Origin: an uncultured Enterocloster sp.
GTDB lineage: Bacteria; Bacillota; Clostridia; Lachnospirales; Lachnospiraceae
NCBI GenBank assembly: GCA_944382045.1
Contig: CALWMT010000171.1
Span: forward strand, 1 to 6,013
Direction of reading: 5' to 3'
DNA length: 6,013 bases
Under the pieces are notes generated by a model. The model was not told where the DNA came from, made no database searches, and was given only the letters and a program-made list of their open reading frames with translations. Below are positions 5,392 through 6,013 of the stretch, in pieces. A program made the position numbers and the translations under genes. How positions within the stretch are numbered: position 1 is the first letter of the stretch; every line of letters starts with the position of its first letter.

Positions 5392-5472
5392 GGGAAGCGA
5401 AGCCTTTTTGGATGCTGGTTTACGGCCCAAATACATAAAATCCCCGCCTTCTGAGCAGTAAAAAAATTCCGC

Positions 5473-5501
5473 TTGAAAATCCCGTATGCTTGGGGTATAA
5501 T
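5473..5501 (+). promoter_or_regulatory. Promoter of the 6S RNA gene
   Basis: TTGAAA (5473-5478), 17 bases, then a perfect TATAAT (5496-5501) make this the strongest promoter in the window. Transcription would begin near 5508-5510, just before the 6S RNA closing stem, as expected for an abundant small RNA. Confidence 0.88.
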
Positions 5502-5520
5502 AGCTTCATAATCAACAAGG

Positions 5521-5708
5521 AAGACTGTAATTTCCTGGGGTGTGCGATACTCTTACCAATTTTGAACCTACATTAGACACAAGGGATTCCAATATTTTTA
5601 GGCGGATGTCAGGCCTCCTTTGAGTGGAAGGCAGAAGTCTAAGTGAGGTTGCCCACCTAGCATTGCTAGGCGTCAATAAGTAAGAGACGGCATCTTGGGG
5701 TTACAGAT
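5521..5708 (+). ncRNA. ssrS: 6S RNA
   Basis: 6S RNA binds the housekeeping sigma-factor form of RNA polymerase by mimicking an open promoter and lowers transcription, mostly in stationary phase. The fold can be traced by eye. CTGTAA (5525-5530) pairs with TTACAG (5701-5706). TCCTGGGGTG (5533-5542) pairs with CATCTTGGGG (5691-5700). CTCTTAC (5550-5556) pairs with GTAAGAG (5680-5686). A large central bubble follows, with the small hairpin CCTAGC-ATT-GCTAGG (5656-5670) on its 3' side. The outer arm pairs AACCT...TTAGAC (5565-5578) with GTCTAA...AGGTT (5637-5650). The 3' CGGCATCT-GG-G sequence and its 5' partner GGGGTGT match the conserved 6S ends known from E. coli and Bacillus. About 185 nt is the usual size. 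It has its own promoter and terminator. The exact ends are estimates. Confidence 0.88.
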
Positions 5709-5712
5709 GATA

Positions 5713-5741
5713 AAAGCAGCGAGTCTCTCGCTGCTTTCCTT
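5713..5741 (+). terminator. Intrinsic terminator of the 6S RNA gene
   Basis: AAAGCAGCGAG (5713-5723), loop TCT, and CTCGCTGCTTT (5727-5737) form a perfect 11-bp stem followed by a pyrimidine run (CCTT). It begins a few bases after the 6S closing stem and ends before the ribosome binding site of the next gene. Confidence 0.85.
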
Positions 5742-5758
5742 CGTATAGGAGAGAATTT

Positions 5759-6013
5759 ATGAATGGAAAGAACCGAATGATCGCCTGGACCGTGGGGGTG
5801 GTCACTATCGTGGTGGCTCTGATGGTGGTGATTGTGGCCCTGGAGCCTCCGGGGGACCGCGTGCCCCGGGCCCAGGCCTTCAAGGCCATGGCGCTGGCCC
5901 TGACCACCAAGGCGGACTGCGAGGCCAGGGAGGAGGCGCGGCAGACCTCCTATTTTTCCGCAAAGGAGAAGAACAACTGGTTTGTAAAATATATGGACTA
6001 CCTCTACGAGGAG
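5759..6013 (+). CDS. Membrane-anchored protein of unknown function, N-terminal part
   Basis: The frame starts at ATG 5759, five bases after AGGAGAG (5747-5753), and stays open for 85 codons to the window edge. The first six residues are basic (MNGKNR), followed by an uninterrupted hydrophobic segment at 7-28, so it is a signal anchor or uncleaved signal peptide with the rest probably outside the cell. The extracellular part contains PRAQAFKAMALAL (36-48) and NWFVKYMDYLYEE (73-85), which loosely resembles the spacing of S-layer-homology-type segments; this is only a visual impression. A sporulation or cell-wall protein such as one with a SpoIID/LytB domain further on is possible but unproven. 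With no promoter visible between the 6S terminator and the ATG, it may depend on read-through from the 6S promoter. Confidence 0.8.
   Translation, partial: MNGKNRMIAWTVGVVTIVVALMVVIVALEPPGDRVPRAQAFKAMALALTTKADCEAREEARQTSYFSAKEKNNWFVKYMDYLYEE

Noticed and set aside
5113..5470. Insertion sequence or transposon remnant near the array
   Set aside because: No terminal inverted repeats, target duplications or transposase motifs were found; only short local hairpins.
5701..5910. 69-codon minus-strand ORF over the start of the last gene
   Set aside because: It is the antisense of a hydrophobic coding segment and spans the 6S terminator; it shows no features of its own.

Overview
The window looks like chromosomal DNA of a GC-rich anaerobic member of the Firmicutes, most likely a Lachnospiraceae-type clostridium. 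This is inferred from strong AGGAGG-type ribosome binding sites, Bacillus/Clostridium-type nucleoside-salvage enzymes (DeoB, tetrameric-type cytidine deaminase, Pdp), a 6S RNA of Firmicutes layout, and GC-rich codon use (third positions mostly G or C). No species can be named from the sequence alone.

Layout. Positions 1-519 (minus strand) hold the N-terminal 173 residues of a DUF362-family protein, cut by the window edge. Positions 520-864 are a divergent intergenic region. It has a clear minus-strand promoter (598-626), a probable plus-strand promoter (around 636-667), a perfect AT-rich inverted repeat between them, and a ~190-nt leader. Positions 865-4373 are four same-strand genes with short gaps: a YbaK-type aminoacyl-tRNA deacylase, phosphopentomutase (deoB), cytidine deaminase (cdd) and pyrimidine-nucleoside phosphorylase (pdp). 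A 12-bp GC hairpin follows the last gene.

Positions 4425-5280 hold a small CRISPR locus with no cas gene in view. An unusual leader (4500-4811) carries two pairs of 13-bp direct repeats and a near-consensus promoter. It is followed by four 32-nt repeats ending ATTGAAA(C/T), three ordinary spacers, a degenerate fifth repeat and an intrinsic terminator at 5243-5279. Next come a weak unrecognised ORF (5125-5391), a consensus promoter (5473-5501), a 6S RNA gene (about 5521-5708) with its own terminator (5713-5741), and the start of a membrane-anchored protein of unknown function (5759 to the edge).

How the genes work together. Cdd deaminates (deoxy)cytidine to (deoxy)uridine. Pdp phosphorolyses uridine, deoxyuridine or thymidine to free base plus (deoxy)ribose-1-phosphate. 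DeoB converts this to the 5-phosphate for central metabolism. The set is a pyrimidine-nucleoside catabolism and salvage operon; deoC (deoxyribose-phosphate aldolase) is not in the window. YbaK, a translation quality-control enzyme, is placed first in this operon. The CRISPR array and the 6S RNA lie in the gap between this operon and the next gene.
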